A stretch of 64,000 bases of DNA from Pochonia chlamydosporia 170. Lineage: Eukaryota; Ascomycota; Sordariomycetes; Hypocreales; Clavicipitaceae. Each line of letters starts with the position of its first letter. Positions within the stretch are counted from its first letter, which is position 1. A program made the translations under genes and the position numbers. The notes beneath the pieces were generated by a model, which searched no databases, was not told the DNA's origin, and worked only from the letters and a program-made list of their open reading frames with translations. Below are positions 22,910 to 35,182 of this stretch, piece after piece. The stretch lies in contig NW_019154046.1 in NCBI RefSeq assembly GCF_001653235.2, forward strand, positions 310,001-374,000, given 5' to 3'.

Positions 22910-25088
22910 TACTCATGATGCTGTCACCTTATATCTCGACCGCGCGACAAAAGTCCTTGGATGTAAGTTAGTTTATCTGCTCAGCCCAACATGGTATCAA
23001 TGCACTCGCTAAAATGCCTCAAACCAGACGGTGGTTCGAGCTCTCATCATAACAATAGGAATTTGTTATGGCGAATATCCCAAGACTGGTCAAAGCGTCC
23101 ACCATCTCAACGGTTCCTGCTTGGTGATGAGCAGCCACATCGACAACAATAGAATTTGCCATCTTGACTAGTGTACTAGCACTGATGATGTGATCGTTTC
23201 CAATCGGTAGTCGCTTTCCTTACCGTATCGTTCAGTACAGTACGACACGCGTCTATTGGGTTCCTATCAGCCACTCACCATCCGATTCCCAAACGCCACA
23301 CATCACCATCAATGTCACCGTCTTTTACTGGTTTGTCTCACAGAGGCGTCCGCATTATGGCGCTTACGCCTTCAGATTTGGTGCCTGTGCCTGGATATTC
23401 GTTAAGCCCCAAAGATAGATCTGGAGAGATCTTCCAACTTGCCGGGACCTGCCTCTCTGATCTGTGCCTGAGTTTGTCTAAGTTTATGTACAGTACTTAT
23501 AGAACCTTTTGTTGCTCTTTGCTGTCATAGTTGAAATTTAAACTTCCTGCCTTATTAAAGTATTGCTTTCGCCGAGATTGATCAGGCGTATAGGCCGCCC
23601 CTTTGTTCGTCTTCAGCCTTTGGAAACGAATGACCTTGCCATCTGACCCTTAGATTCTCCATAATAACAAATCGTGGGGTTGAGCCGACTGGGATTCCCC
23701 AGATACACTCTACTGGCTGAAGTGGTTGCATGGGCTTCGTCACGTCGATTGGTCTCTCAATGATGGTCTGGGCCTAAACGAGCAACTGATCGAGGACTGA
23801 TCCAAGCGTGAAGGGGCTTAGAGGTAAATGTCATGCGGCTGGTACTGTACATACCAAGGCGTCATCCGCAGTGCGTTTCTCGTCAGTCGTTAAGCGGTCC
23901 GCTCCCATGAGTTAGGGAGGATTATTTATTGGTTGCTAAGTTTGCGGCTACGGTCAAAAAGTTACTTTATCTGTATTCGAACTGTTTTCTAGCTTTCTCG
24001 CCGTGTCTAGGTTTTCTGTAGACCATTGCCAATTTTGCAAGGCGTTGAATGTCAAGGTCGAGTGACTATATCCCTTCTACCTTTCCAAACAGGATCAAAT
24101 AGAATCAGAGCATGAATGCAAATGATACCATCGGAGATCGGTATTCGGCATTTTACTTCGGGGCTGGTCTAGTTGGAGGTCTGGTTGGAGTATTGTTGTC
24201 ATTGTGCACCCTGGTTTAGTGACGCTTTGTGCCACTTGGCAAACGTTGTTGAACCTAACCAAGAAGCAGGCCTATTAATAGTGGCAAAGAGTAAATGACC
24301 GAATAGACTCCGACGAAAGTGCAGCACCTCTTGTTGTTTTAAAGATTGTACCGTAGTAAATTACTTTGCAGTCCTGCACATTCGAGTGAAGTTGGAGCCT
24401 TATCACTTGAGCAGGAAGATCAACGGCGGATGATTATCATGCTCGTCTCCGTCTCTGTACACTCCAACGACTTCTGAAGAAATGAACTTGCATAATCTGA
24501 TCTCAGGCGTACTTCAGAAATGTCAAAGCGTTTCAGTCGAGTCAGCGATGTACTGTACCGGTGCGTCGACTCTTATCTCTGACGCCATATACGACATAGT
24601 CACCAATAGCCGATTAGACCCCTGGCTTCGTATTCATACGCATTCACTCCAAGCTGTGCACGAGGACTCAGCCAGGGTCATATGATATGTTGATAGACGG
24701 CCCCTCCTCATGGTATTGCGGCGGACAAAGCATTGAGAACACCTGGGCTAGCAATGGGTAAGTGCGTTCCCTGATTCTAACCAAAGGCAATACGAACACC
24801 CTCCTACTGCTTTGAATTTCAAGTTTGAATGGGAAAGCGGTCAGGCCAGTCGGTTTGTTTATGGCCTAATGCCGCCGCTAAGTCGATGATGAAAGAGTTA
24901 CAGGGGCGTGGTGCGGGTAAGTGAGATCACTGAGAAACTAAGTAGTCTAATAACAACTATCTGTTGGCATGATTACAAGTGCGAAGCCTCGCTGATAATA
25001 ACAAACTTGATCAGAGCCGTGGTATGTACGGTGGTGTATGGAGATATAGTATGGCAATTAAAAGTAACATCGGCATTAATCCATACCC
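22910..25088. other. Intergenic, 2.2 kb, no gene recognised
   Basis: Short frames at 23312-23530, 24482-24685 and 24908-25171 have no domains, signal peptides or partner exons. No RNA gene seen. Confidence 0.35.
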
Positions 25089-26710
25089 CTAGGCATCCAA
25101 GACTTTCCAACCGCCACTCAAAAGATTCGTGTAGATGCGCAACGGATCGTACTTGGTACGAATATCTTTGAGTCTCTTCAGGTTCTGAGCCGGATAGCTT
25201 TGGAACACAGGTTGGCCATCACCAGCGTCATTCATGTACAGATAACCGCCAGCAACACCACGGGCTTTGATGGCTCCCTCGATCTTGGCTATTGTAGCCT
25301 TGGCGAATGAACGCACCTTAGCGTCGTCGCCCTCGCTCTGCCACGACAGGTTCTGCACAATCCAGAAGTAAGGAGCTTTGCAAGAGTCTACACCTTGGGG
25401 GTTGGGGCCGCCACGACTCCGGCCGTTCTTGATGAATCCCTTGGAGACTGGCTGAAAGGTGATGGAAGCAGTCAAGCCAGTAATGCTCGCTAGTTCCGAG
25501 TTGGCTGCCGTGAAAAACATGTCATGGACAGTGGAGACAACTTCTCGGTTGACCATGAAAGACGCTACACGGAAGCTATATAAATCGGATGGTCAGCTGC
25601 CATGTACATTATGGAGGTCTGGACGTCATCGCAGAGTTCAACTTACTCTTGGCGGAGGCCATTCGGCTGCAGGGCATCAACGGCGCTGATATACGTGGCG
25701 AGGGGTTGAAAAGCGTATTGATCGGCCACGGTTTTAAGAGCTGTGAAATTCTCGAACACCGTTGGAGGATTGGTGACAGAGTCATAGAATCGTGATGCTG
25801 CATAAGCAATCATGCCGAACTGGGGATAGCCGACCATTGTGGGAATGATGGCCGCTTTGCTGTCGGCAGAGCCATATTTGCCAAAGTTGTAGACGGCGTC
25901 GAGATACTTGTCCTTGTCCGTCTCGTTGTACTGGGCGATACCAATCCAAACGCCGGGCGATGGAACAGTTCTGAGCTCAAATCGCGTGACAATGGCAAAA
26001 GAGTTACCGCCGCCTTTCAAAGCCCAATAGAGGTCTGAGTAGGCATTATCGGGCTTCGCAACGACAACTTGGCCGTTCGCAAGGACTGCCTCATAGGCCA
26101 CGACGTTGTCAGCAGCGAAACCATATTGGCTTGAGTGAAACGAGATTCCACCTCCCAACAGTAGTCCAGCAACTCCAACATGGCCAACACGTCCGCCAAC
26201 GGCAGTCAGGTTATATGGTTGGAGATACGAATACACGTCTCTCCAGCGATAAGCAGGGCCAACGGAAACAGTAGCATGGTCTTTAGATAAAGCTAGAGTG
26301 CTCAGGTTGGAGTTGGAGAGGAGTACTCCCGAGCTACCAATGCTATTGTAGCCTGGGACTGGCATATGACCGCCGCTGCGAACCGCGAACTTGGTCAAAG
26401 TCAAGGTCAGAGTCGAAACCGCGAAGGAGACCTGCTTGGCATCTTGAGGTACGAAAACGCATGCTGGGCTGTCGTATACTGCAGAAGACCAGTACTGCGT
26501 CTGAGTCTCATACTTGTAGCTGTCTGAGCCCTCGAAGAAGGTGTGATCTGGGTGTGTCAGACTCAAGAGCTTGCATGCAGCCTTCTGCGAGCCAGCCACT
26601 GCAGTCACAGCTTCGGTTTGCACACCATTCGCCTCTGCAGAGACACCATGATGAGGCACAACAGCTACATAGGCCAGCAGCCATGCGGCGAGGCCAAATA
26701 CGCGACCCAT
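25089..26710 (-). CDS. Secreted FAD-dependent oxidase, berberine-bridge-enzyme type
   Basis: Exons 26710-25647 and 25575-25089 give 516 residues; the intron has GTAAGT...ATAG ends. I chose the second Met (26710, MGRVFGLAAWLLAYVAVV) because it makes a proper signal peptide; a Met 36 bp upstream would add a charged prefix. The FAD-binding PCMH domain spans roughly residues 85-265, with FAVRSGGHMPVPGYNS (His is the expected flavin attachment site), VGPAYRWRDVY, GVAGLLLGGGISFHSSQYG and ALKGGGNSFAIVTRFEL. The C-terminal BBE domain ends RIYTNLLSGGWKV. The position before GVAGLLLGGG reads GGRVGHVG, with no Cys, so bicovalent flavin attachment is not expected. Fungal members oxidise sugars, alkaloid intermediates or other secondary metabolites. 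Confidence 0.88.
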
Positions 26711-27665
26711 TGGATGCAGATGCGTTCTGTCAAACCTTGAGCACAAAAAGAATGAAAACGGAAGATGCCGACGAGGAGGAGAAAGGAAAAAGGGAGTGCG
26801 AAAGGCTCACGGTTCTCCCATCTGGTCTCCTTTCAAGTCAACAAGCTGGCGTGGTGGCACCGGGGCGACGGCTACCTCGGGATGATCTGGGATGGGCGAC
26901 TTCGTTTTGCTCCGTCATTGATCTTGATGGACTCGTGTGAGTGCTAAGGAATCCCCGGACAGTTTGCATGGGCCGCAGGTTGTCAACAAATCGGACCTAA
27001 CCGCGGCGACAGGGCCTATTTCAGTAGGTTGTAATCAAACGGTTTAGCCATCTCAGGGGCTCTTCATGGCGTCCGGGATAATGGAACTGACTGTGGGACC
27101 TGCAGAATGCAAAAGCTACCAAATAACGGGTATAATCTGTCAACCATGACAGGGTTACATGCGGGATGGCCTGCAAGCGCAGCGCCACCACCTAGACCAG
27201 CATGAATTCACATCTTCTGACGGCTTGGCTGGTGAGAACTACTGCGAGTTACTCCCACCAACAGGGCTTTACGTCCGGGTTAGTTGGTGTTGTTGGTTGG
27301 TTTGACTGCAGACATTTAGCCCAACCACTGGAAAAATTGCCTCGTCTACAGGGGCGGCTGAATGGACACTGGGGGCAGTTCATCCTTTTGCTGGTTTTCG
27401 AATGAGGATTCAACTGTTGTCATGAATGCGGCCAACATTGTGGCTTTCACAGGGTCGACTGGGCAGGCAAACATAAGCAAATTGGCCGAGGATATTTGAG
27501 CTGACATGGACAGTTTCAGTAGATAATCTTGCCGAAGCCCTCTCCGCCCACCTAGTTTAATTTACTTTGCTGATGATATTTTGGCGTTTGAGGCTTTCGA
27601 AATATTGAACGAACGGATGTGACGGCCGGTTTTTAGACCAGTGATGGGCAAGTCAGAAACCCAAG
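26711..27665. other. Intergenic between divergent oxidase and receptor genes
   Basis: The gap of about 0.95 kb should hold the promoters of the FAD oxidase and the Pth11-like receptor. Frames at 26461-26947 are antisense shadows of the oxidase. Nothing else recognised. Confidence 0.35.
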
Positions 27666-29005
27666 ATGGCTTCTTCAATTCCAAATTACACGGAGGTAAT
27701 GGTAAGCAACATTTCCTTGAAGCAAGAGGCCTAACCACATTGTCATTTACTTCTATTCTTGTTCTGCGTTTCTGACACTGGGATTGCGCATAGGTCCTCA
27801 TATGGGTGCTCTGGGCCGTTTCGGTTGGCATGACGGCTTTCCGAGTCATTTTCCAATGGCGTCTACAGCGACGACTGCATGGAGATGACTATTTCGTCCT
27901 GGGAGGCCTGGTGACATTAACAGCGTTGACCGCAGTTATCACAAGAATTTTGCCGCAATGGTTCCTCGTGGCCGAGTACAGCAAGGCCGCCGCGGCTGAT
28001 CCGTTGACGCCTCTACCGCTACCAGTCGATGAAATGACAGCGCGAACTGTCATGTCACTGAAACTCATGTTCAGTCAGATGCTATTGTTCTGGACGACGT
28101 TGTGGGCTGGTATGTACTTTCCAAGTTCGCAAAGAAACTCCATGCCTATAGAAGCTCGACGCTGATGCTTGTTGGGTAGCAAAATTCTCCATCCTCTGGT
28201 TCATTCGAAGGCTCATCTATGGTCTGCCCAAGTACATTCGATGGTGGTGGATATGCTTTGCCGCTGTCATGATTCTGTATCTGGCTTGCATGCTGTCCAA
28301 CTTCTTAACGTGCTCTCCATTAAAGCGATACTGGAGCCCAGGTATGTGTTGGTTGCGATGCTGTACAACCTGTGAAGTGTGGTTTACTGATACAACTACA
28401 GCCGGATGTAGTAGACCGGAAGACTTGCGACGTTCCGATGCCTCCATCAAGTTTGCGACGAGTGCCGATATAGTAGCAGATGTATTGAGTAGGTGCTCCA
28501 GAGTAGATGCTGTCAGTTACACCATCTAACTTTCTTTCAACACATAGCCATGATCCTCCCCCTTCATCTAATACGAAACCTCACCATCTCGCGGGTCCAC
28601 AAGTTCGGACTCATTGTCCTCTTCTCACTCGGTGCCATCATTGTCGCTATTGCGCTTGTACGTCTTGTTCAAGTTACAAAAGCTACGAGCGATTCGACTA
28701 CAGATCCCACAGCCATGTCCAACGGACCAGTGCTACTAAGCATGTGGTCGCATATCGAGTCCACCGTCTCTATTATTGTAGCCACGCTGCCGGCTTTCCG
28801 CTTCCTCAACAAAAGACGAGCCAATGCGACGAGAACCCCAAATAAGTACTCGGTGCCTACGATTGGAGGTACAGGTGGATCACGATCACGACCTTGGCAA
28901 CACGGTGCCGACAGTGAAGAGACGGTTAGAAGGAGTGATAGCCAGACTGAGCTACGGCCAGTACGTGGCGGGACTCCATCTGTGAGGAAGACAAGTTCAG
29001 AGTGA
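27666..29005 (+). CDS. Pth11-like rhodopsin-fold membrane receptor without CFEM
   Basis: Exons 27666-27701, 27794-28109, 28180-28341, 28402-28488 and 28548-29005 add to 352 residues. The first exon encodes only MASSIPNYTEVM, an extracellular N-terminus. Seven helices follow (VLIWVLWAVSVGMTAFRVIF; DDYFVLGGLVTLTAL; MFSQMLLFWTTLWAAKFSIL; FAAVMILYLACMLSNFLTC; ADIVADVLSTMILPLHLIRN; GLIVLFSLGAIIVAIALVRL; SHIESTVSIIVATLPAFRFL). The tail is basic and Ser-rich. The CSP motif after helix 4 and DVLSTMILPL in helix 5 fit the fungal rhodopsin-domain family. Unlike the receptor at 12891 it lacks the extracellular Cys domain. Confidence 0.85.
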
Positions 29006-30069
29006 AAACTTTGAGTTGAAGTGTGTTAGTATTTGGAGGCAAAAGTGCTTTTTGGCGTTTCCAAGGTCGCAATCATGGGTTATGGGCCGTGTGATGTATG
29101 ATATAGTAGGATAACATGATGTTTTACGCAATTGTTATGAAAGCGGTTTTCCACGAAGGTCTGATCCGTATCTGCACGGCATATCGCAATAGCTGTTTCG
29201 AAACCCCGTATACCTTGGCGTAAACAGTTCTCTCGAGGCATCATAGGAAAGGCATTTGCCCTGCAAAGCCAAAAAATGAGTACTTGACTTCAACCAAAAT
29301 ACGAGATCCACAAACTTTGCTGAAACACAACCGCGTGTTATGACTGCCTGTCTGCAGGGCATATTGAACCGGCTACCTGGGTAATGGAAACGTTGCAACC
29401 TTGGCTAAACAAGCAAGTTAGAATAGCCAGAGGGAGACTTTGAACCTTGTCTGCCACGCCGTTAATTTGTACTTTTGTCTTTTCAAGCAATAGTGCCGGA
29501 TGAGATTGATTGAACCCTGGCTATATGTGAGGAGCGACGATTCCGACTGAATACGAAACATCTTCTTCGAGGGTCCAACTTTGGCCAAGATTTTTTCATT
29601 TAGCCATTTTGGGCCAGCAAAACTTTTTAAGCTCGTCCACTTTACAGAAACAGGAGCAGAGAGCCAAAAGATAATAATTCCCTGCCAACTAGTTGGCATT
29701 GTTGATATCATGATTGTCGTGTTTCTGCGAGGTTCCAGCAAACCTAATCGGGTTTAGCCCTTTTCGTTTATCGTGTGGCCCACTTTTCCTGCCTTTCGGT
29801 CGAGGTACCCTATTGTTTTCAAATTTTTGACTCCCCTTTGAACCGACTGAGCTGGAACTATTCGCCGAGAAACTCTCTAAATAATTATTGCAAATTTCAA
29901 CGCAGTTGGTATTCTACTGAAGGGTATTGTCGCGTGTCAAACCTGTCGACCTGGTAGTGTTGTGGGATGTGAGGGTTGCAATATTGTCGAAGCGAGGCAG
30001 ACACCGGACACTTTTCATCCCTTCATATTTGCTCATCGCACACCACACACCCTCTCGACGCACATCATC
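29006..30069. other. Intergenic, 1.1 kb
   Basis: No gene recognised; minus-strand frames at 29135-29741 lack domain character. It holds the promoter of the methyltransferase-like gene. Confidence 0.35.
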
Positions 30070-31455
30070 ATGATAACCTTACCACCGTCATACGACTGCA
30101 TTGAAACATACACAGCCGACCTTTGCAATTTCATTTCGTCACCACTGATCCGACAAATTACGGGAGGTATTCACGTCAATGACTCGTTAATCCAGGATGC
30201 CTGGGGATCACTCCCCAAGGAATGGACAGCCTGGTGGTCTTCATGGCCAGACCATCGCCTGGCGCAGCAAAATCTCATTGATAGCATTGATGAAGAAGCT
30301 GGAGCACAAATGGAGATGAATGAACAACTCACCAAGCTTGTTGGAGATCGGCCGGAGTCTCTGACGGAGTGGCTACGAAGCATCAAATCACTTGCGCTTC
30401 CCAGAAAACAACGTCCAGGAGAATCAGTAACCTTACCAGAGTCTCTAACAGCTCGTATGACACCCAAAAAGATTGCCGAAGTCTCTAGAGCAGCAGCCTA
30501 TATTCACCAAGTCTGCCAAAGCAAGGGCATCAACCGCGTCATTGACATGGGGTCTGGCCAAGGCCATTTGTCCATCAGGCTTGCTTATCTCTTCCCGGAC
30601 CTGAAAGTCCTTTCCATTGATGGAAGCAAGTCGCAAGTCGCAGGATCGAAAGCAACTGCCGCCGCTCTAAACATACCGGACAGCAGACTAGAGCATATGG
30701 AGCATTGGATTGACGGCTCGCCAGCCTTGGCAGACTGCATCGAGAAATGGGCGGAAGGGGAGAGTTGCATACTCGTGGGCCTCCATGCCTGTGGGAGTTT
30801 ATCGGAGCATATGCTGAGATACTTTACGACGATACCTTGCATCAAGGCTTTAGGAGTCGTGGGATGCTGCTACAATCACATCGTCCCCCTCTCTCCTAGT
30901 TGCCCAAAAGGATTTCCCATCAGCTCGACAATGAGGAAGCATAAACTGACGCTAAGTCCAACTGCACTTATGACGGGCTGTCAAGCGCCAAACAATTGGG
31001 GGCGACAGGACACAGAGGGTGGCCAAGAGGAGGCGTCATCTTTTGCTAAACGTCGTCTATACCGCGCGATTTTGCAGAAAGCTTTCTTCGACAAGGGGGT
31101 GAAAGTCAGGGCTGTAGACGGGCGGTGGCCAGGTTGGGGTATAAGGAAAGGAGACGTCGCCGATTTCGCTACCTTTGCACGCAGAGCGATGCAATACTTG
31201 AACATTGACGATAGCGAAATATCGACAGAAGAGCTGGTGGCTTACGAGGAGCGGTACGGGGATTGTGAAGGTCAGATTGCTATTTTGTGGGCTCTCGGCT
31301 CATTGTGTTCTAAAGTGGTGGAAAGCGCGGTTGCAATGGATCGGTACTGGTTTCTGAAGGAGCAGAAAGCAGAGGAAGTGGACATTATACCCATATTCGA
31401 CTTCAAGGTCTCACCCAGGAACTTTATGATTGTGGCTGAGAAGGCAGATTCTTGA
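30070..31455 (+). CDS. METTL25/RRNAD1-like methyltransferase-domain protein
   Basis: One uninterrupted exon of 461 codons. The chosen start (MITLPPSYDCIETY) is the Met where conserved sequence begins; the frame is open 36 codons further upstream, but that part reads like 5' UTR. The SAM-binding core is VIDMGSGQGHLSIRLAYLFP (motif I), then LKVLSIDGSKSQVAGSKATA, LVGLHACGSLSEHML and GVVGCCYNHI, the last resembling the Cys-Cys-Tyr-Asn block of the Methyltransf_32 group. Human METTL25B has been linked to histidine or RNA methylation, but the substrate of fungal members is not settled. It is probably cytosolic or nuclear, since no signal or membrane segment is visible. Confidence 0.85.
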   Translation: MITLPPSYDCIETYTADLCNFISSPLIRQITGGIHVNDSLIQDAWGSLPKEWTAWWSSWPDHRLAQQNLIDSIDEEAGAQMEMNEQLTKLVGDRPESLTEWLRSIKSLALPRKQRPGESVTLPESLTARMTPKKIAEVSRAAAYIHQVCQSKGINRVIDMGSGQGHLSIRLAYLFPDLKVLSIDGSKSQVAGSKATAAALNIPDSRLEHMEHWIDGSPALADCIEKWAEGESCILVGLHACGSLSEHMLRYFTTIPCIKALGVVGCCYNHIVPLSPSCPKGFPISSTMRKHKLTLSPTALMTGCQAPNNWGRQDTEGGQEEASSFAKRRLYRAILQKAFFDKGVKVRAVDGRWPGWGIRKGDVADFATFARRAMQYLNIDDSEISTEELVAYEERYGDCEGQIAILWALGSLCSKVVESAVAMDRYWFLKEQKAEEVDIIPIFDFKVSPRNFMIVAEKADS

Positions 31456-32100
31456 ACGGCAAAACTGGACGCGCAGGGCGCAAACCCGAAAGACTCTAGT
31501 GTGCGACCAGCGAGTGCTGTTCTTGTAGACTTGACGGGTTCTGGCCGTTGCGTTTGATGGGAATCATTGGATGGAATCAAACAGCCTTGAGTAGAAGATG
31601 AGGCTATCGTCGTGGCTCTCAATATGATAACCACAACAACGATACTGGGGATAGATCTACAGCCCTAGCAACAGACACAGCAATCAGGAACACCAAAGAT
31701 TTGTCAATTGAAGCGATCGCTTACAGATTGGGACAGACTAACGAACAACGCCCGGCTAGATGGCCCCCAGAGCTTACACTGTGGAGTCTATTCGCCATTA
31801 CCCTGGTCATTATGGCGTAAACGGGTTCAAATCGAGGCCTAAAAGCTGTGGAGATCGTGCCTGTTGTGATTCCAAACTGTCAATTGGTATTGCGCCCAGC
31901 CACAATGATGCGGTTTTGCGCCCGAAGAAATCGTCGCGTATCTGCAAACAACGTGGAATTATGCCCTACTTCAATTCCGCAGCTGTAATATCATACGGTT
32001 CGGATAGCCATGTGATCATGGTTTCGTCAACGTTGTTTTCGGATTAAAGACTTTGTCGGATTCCAAATCTGGCTTTGTCCAGATTCTGGAAGACAGATAC
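31456..32100. other. Intergenic, 0.65 kb
   Basis: No gene recognised; the frame at 31760-32047 has no domain features. The end carries the promoter of the DUF1223 gene. Confidence 0.35.
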
Positions 32101-32107
32101 TATATAA
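32101..32107 (+). promoter_or_regulatory. TATA box of the DUF1223 gene
   Basis: TATATAA followed by GGC lies 114 bp upstream of the ATG at 32221. Confidence 0.4.
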
Positions 32108-32220
32108 GGCAACTTCACCTTCATGTTGTTGCGATACTTTCTTCTCTAGATCACAAGGCATCTACTCAGGTCCAAGAACTTTCAACAACATTCAAGCACA
32201 GCTTTTACAAGACGTTCCTC

Positions 32221-33006
32221 ATGGCTTCTCTCATTCGCAAAATCTTCAAGCGCAAGAGCCAACCACCCCTGGCCTGCTCCGTCAGTTTGGACGAAGACGG
32301 TCATCCTGTTGGTGAAGATCCCGATCATCAGCATACGGCTGCCTGCTTTACTTCGTTTGAGGCGCTTGCTATTGCAGAGCTCTTCCAGTCTCAGTCTTGC
32401 GAGTCTTGCCCTCCAGCCATCCCTGCCATTCACGCCGCAACGGACAATCCGAATGTACTCCTGTTGTCCTACAATGTCACCCTCTTTGACAACAGCGGAT
32501 GGAAGGACACATTTTCCAGTGTCCAATCTGATAACCGGCATCGAGCGTATGCGAAACGATGGGGCCGAACGAGCATCTTCACGCCCCAGTTGGTAGTAAA
32601 TGGCATTGCTGACGGCACGGGTCGCACCAAAGAAGATGTGCACAAGATAATCCATGAGGCTAAAGACGTAACCCGTGCGCGGGACTGGAATCTCTATATC
32701 GACTCTAATGACTCTGAGATTAGGGTTGATACTGACAAGCTGGAGACAACTCTTCACGAGGTGACGGTGGTCTTGTATGAGAGCAAGGATCAGTCGGTCA
32801 AGGTCGGAAAGGGACCGAACAAGGGAAAGAAGATTGTACACCGCAATGTGGTGACCGAAGTGATTAAGATTGGCGAATGGACTGGCGGTAATCAGACGTG
32901 GCAGCTGCCCGTCTCACGACGTTCTCTTAATCAGAACACGGGTGCTGTTGCATTTATTCAGGAGGGCGGCGCTGGAGGACCAATTATTGCAGCAGCCAAG
33001 GTTTGA
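32221..33006 (+). CDS. DUF1223 (thioredoxin-like) protein
   Basis: A single exon of 261 codons. The start is the Met before ASLIRKIFKRKSQPP; the frame is open further upstream but has no ATG there. The DUF1223 fold shows AIAELFQSQSCESCPPA, with a CxxC pair like thioredoxin, then VLLLSYNVTLFDNSGWKD, RAYAKRWGRTSIFTPQLVVNG and, near the C-terminus, IKIGEWTGGNQTW. Bacterial homologues are usually secreted, whereas this copy has a basic N-terminus without a signal peptide, so it is probably cytosolic. A redox role is suggested by the CxxC but is unproven for the family. Confidence 0.85.
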   Translation: MASLIRKIFKRKSQPPLACSVSLDEDGHPVGEDPDHQHTAACFTSFEALAIAELFQSQSCESCPPAIPAIHAATDNPNVLLLSYNVTLFDNSGWKDTFSSVQSDNRHRAYAKRWGRTSIFTPQLVVNGIADGTGRTKEDVHKIIHEAKDVTRARDWNLYIDSNDSEIRVDTDKLETTLHEVTVVLYESKDQSVKVGKGPNKGKKIVHRNVVTEVIKIGEWTGGNQTWQLPVSRRSLNQNTGAVAFIQEGGAGGPIIAAAKV

Positions 33007-33250
33007 TAGAGTCTCTGACACCGGTAGCGATCTCTATACGAAAGCAAATATATATCACGCTTTATTCTTTTCTTATCTGAGTTTTATGCAAAAGTTGTGG
33101 GAGGCAGAAAGTGACTTATGAGAAGGTAACTCTCCCGGTGAAAGCCATAAGAATGAAAGGCCCCCCTCATTTTGTGTAATTTGCTGTGTTGCAACATCTG
33201 TGTGGCTGAAGTTTGAAGAATGCTCCCTAAACCGGATAACGCTTCTGGAA

Positions 33251-34147
33251 CTACAGATTCTTGATGAGTCGATCGCCAAACGTAGCCAGGCTGTCTTGAA
33301 ACTCCTGAGCACTCCCGGCTTTCCAGTTCACCGACGCATCTGCGACTGAGTCGCGGCCTGTGAAACCGATATAAAGAACATCGGGTTCTCCGTGTCCGGC
33401 ATTGCCGTTGATGCCGTTGCCAAAGCAGAGCGTAGCCAAGGAGAGAGATGCTTCACCAATTGCGGCCCGGGGCTGGTCATCACCATTAGTGTCTCCCCAG
33501 ACGCCATAGAACTATGACACGTTTGTTAGTTCAATGATTTCTGATTCGTGCAAACTAATGCTTAAACGAAATTTGGCAATGTATGCTGTTCACTTACCAT
33601 CTGATCTCCGCACACAACTGCCATGACGCTCAGAGGCTCCATGCCGAACTCTTGTGGGTTGAAGTTGACGAAGCCTTCCTTGGAACCAGTGTTGCCGAAG
33701 ACAACATACGAATGAATGTATGCGTTCAAGTCATCAATACCAAACTGTTTAACGTTGTCCTTGAACGTAGTCTCTGGAATGGTGTCCTGAGATGCATTGC
33801 AGCGAGTGTCTCCGTCTATAGGCACTGTCGCACCATCGCAGTCAACGTCCATGTCTGCCAATTTGCCGCCAGTGCCTTGCAGGTAAATAACTCCCTGGCG
33901 ATCACCGCAGTAGGAGTACGCTTTGACGTCAAATATTAATTCTGGAAAAAGTCAAAGTGATTCAGGAACACTCACTGTTGTCGGTATCAGACTCGGAATC
34001 ACTGAGTGTAAGCCCCGTTTGAAGTTTGTTGGTGCACTCTCCTTGGGAGCGAACTGAGTCCAGAAACTTTTTGACATTGTCTGGAACAGTCGCAGCTGAT
34101 GCCAAGGCGGCGATCGAAACTGTAGCGAGAGGGATGTTGAGATGCAT
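33251..34147 (-). CDS. Secreted endo-chitosanase, glycoside hydrolase family 75
   Basis: Exons 34147-33976, 33920-33598 and 33511-33251 add to 251 residues. A signal peptide (MHLNIPLATVSIAALASA) leads to the GH75 domain: YCGDRQGVIYLQG, ADMDVDCDGA, TTFKDNVKQFGIDDLNAYIH, YVVFGN, MEPLSVMAVVCGDQM, YGVWGDTNGDD, IGEASLSLATLCFG and DVLYIGF. The Asp of WGDTNG and the Glu of GEAS are 13 residues apart, matching the catalytic Asp and Glu described for the Fusarium enzyme of this family. It hydrolyses chitosan outside the cell, for nutrition, wall remodelling or host-derived chitosan. The last intron sits right before FYGVWGD. Confidence 0.93.
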
Positions 34148-35182
34148 GTTGTGAACTGGGAGTTGTTGGTATGTCTTGAGGAGTTAAGAGCTTGATTCTG
34201 GAATGAGATGATACACAACTTTCAATGAGCGAGAAACACTGGCATTAAATAGAATTTACAGTATTAGATAGACTATAAAGTTTATCGAAAGTCTCGTCCG
34301 GACAATACCGCACAACACCGTGAAACAATGTGGCGTAGTCGCATACCGACACTACCTTACTAATTTGGCTAACTTGCAGAGGCGTTGATCGACGCTTGTA
34401 TCGTATCAGCCCTAGATTGAGGCAGTGACAAGGAGCTAACAAAATCCGCCTATAATGCGCCTGAGCTCAAGTCCAAGTCTTTCTTTAGTTGGACGTCCAA
34501 AGCCGTAACAACAAGAACTTAGTCATATGAACTAGAAAGGCAGTTCAGTTTACTTGTTCTTGCGATGACTTTAAACAGCTGTTTCGGGGATGCCTATGCT
34601 AGTGGTGGCTTGGTAAAAGTCCGGTGAACTTGGTGCCCATCCGTGTATCAAGTGATTGTAAGCTTAATTAGATAGCGATAACTGGGAGAGATACGCCAAA
34701 AGTTGTTCCAACTTGAAGTGGCCCCCACTCCTTCGGTCGAAATCCGAAACCCCCAGACTATTGACAACCCCAGATCCAGCGACTCGGTTGACATTTAGTG
34801 GACTTCCGAAGGAGGCTTTAGCCACCTGTTTTATTTCCCATTGACGTCAATGCATATAATTGCCGGGCTTGACCGGTTTTGGCCGATTATGGCCGTTTAC
34901 AATTAAACGGCATGTTACATGAATAGGGACGCCTTTGATGATATTTCGATAAACCGGCTGTGGTCTTGAGAAACCTCGGTTCATGTCACAATATGTAGTA
35001 TTTCGCGTCGTGAACCTTGGAATGACACAGGATACGTCAATAATCGGTGTAAGGTTACTTCATTCCATGCCATGTCATGGATGTTGAGTGATGGAGAAGT
35101 TTATCATGTTGCCTTGCTATGAAAACTAAACCTGTTCCATTACGTCCACGCAGCAGGTCCGGTCCGCTTAGGGCAGGAACGA
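34148..35182. other. Intergenic, 1.0 kb
   Basis: Promoter side of the chitosanase and 3' side of the permease. An AT-rich ATTAAATAG stretch at about 34243-34251 is a possible minus-strand TATA element. No gene recognised. Confidence 0.35.

Noticed and set aside
32182..32841. A 219-codon minus-strand frame
   Set aside because: It is antisense to the DUF1223 gene, whose sense frame has clear domain motifs.
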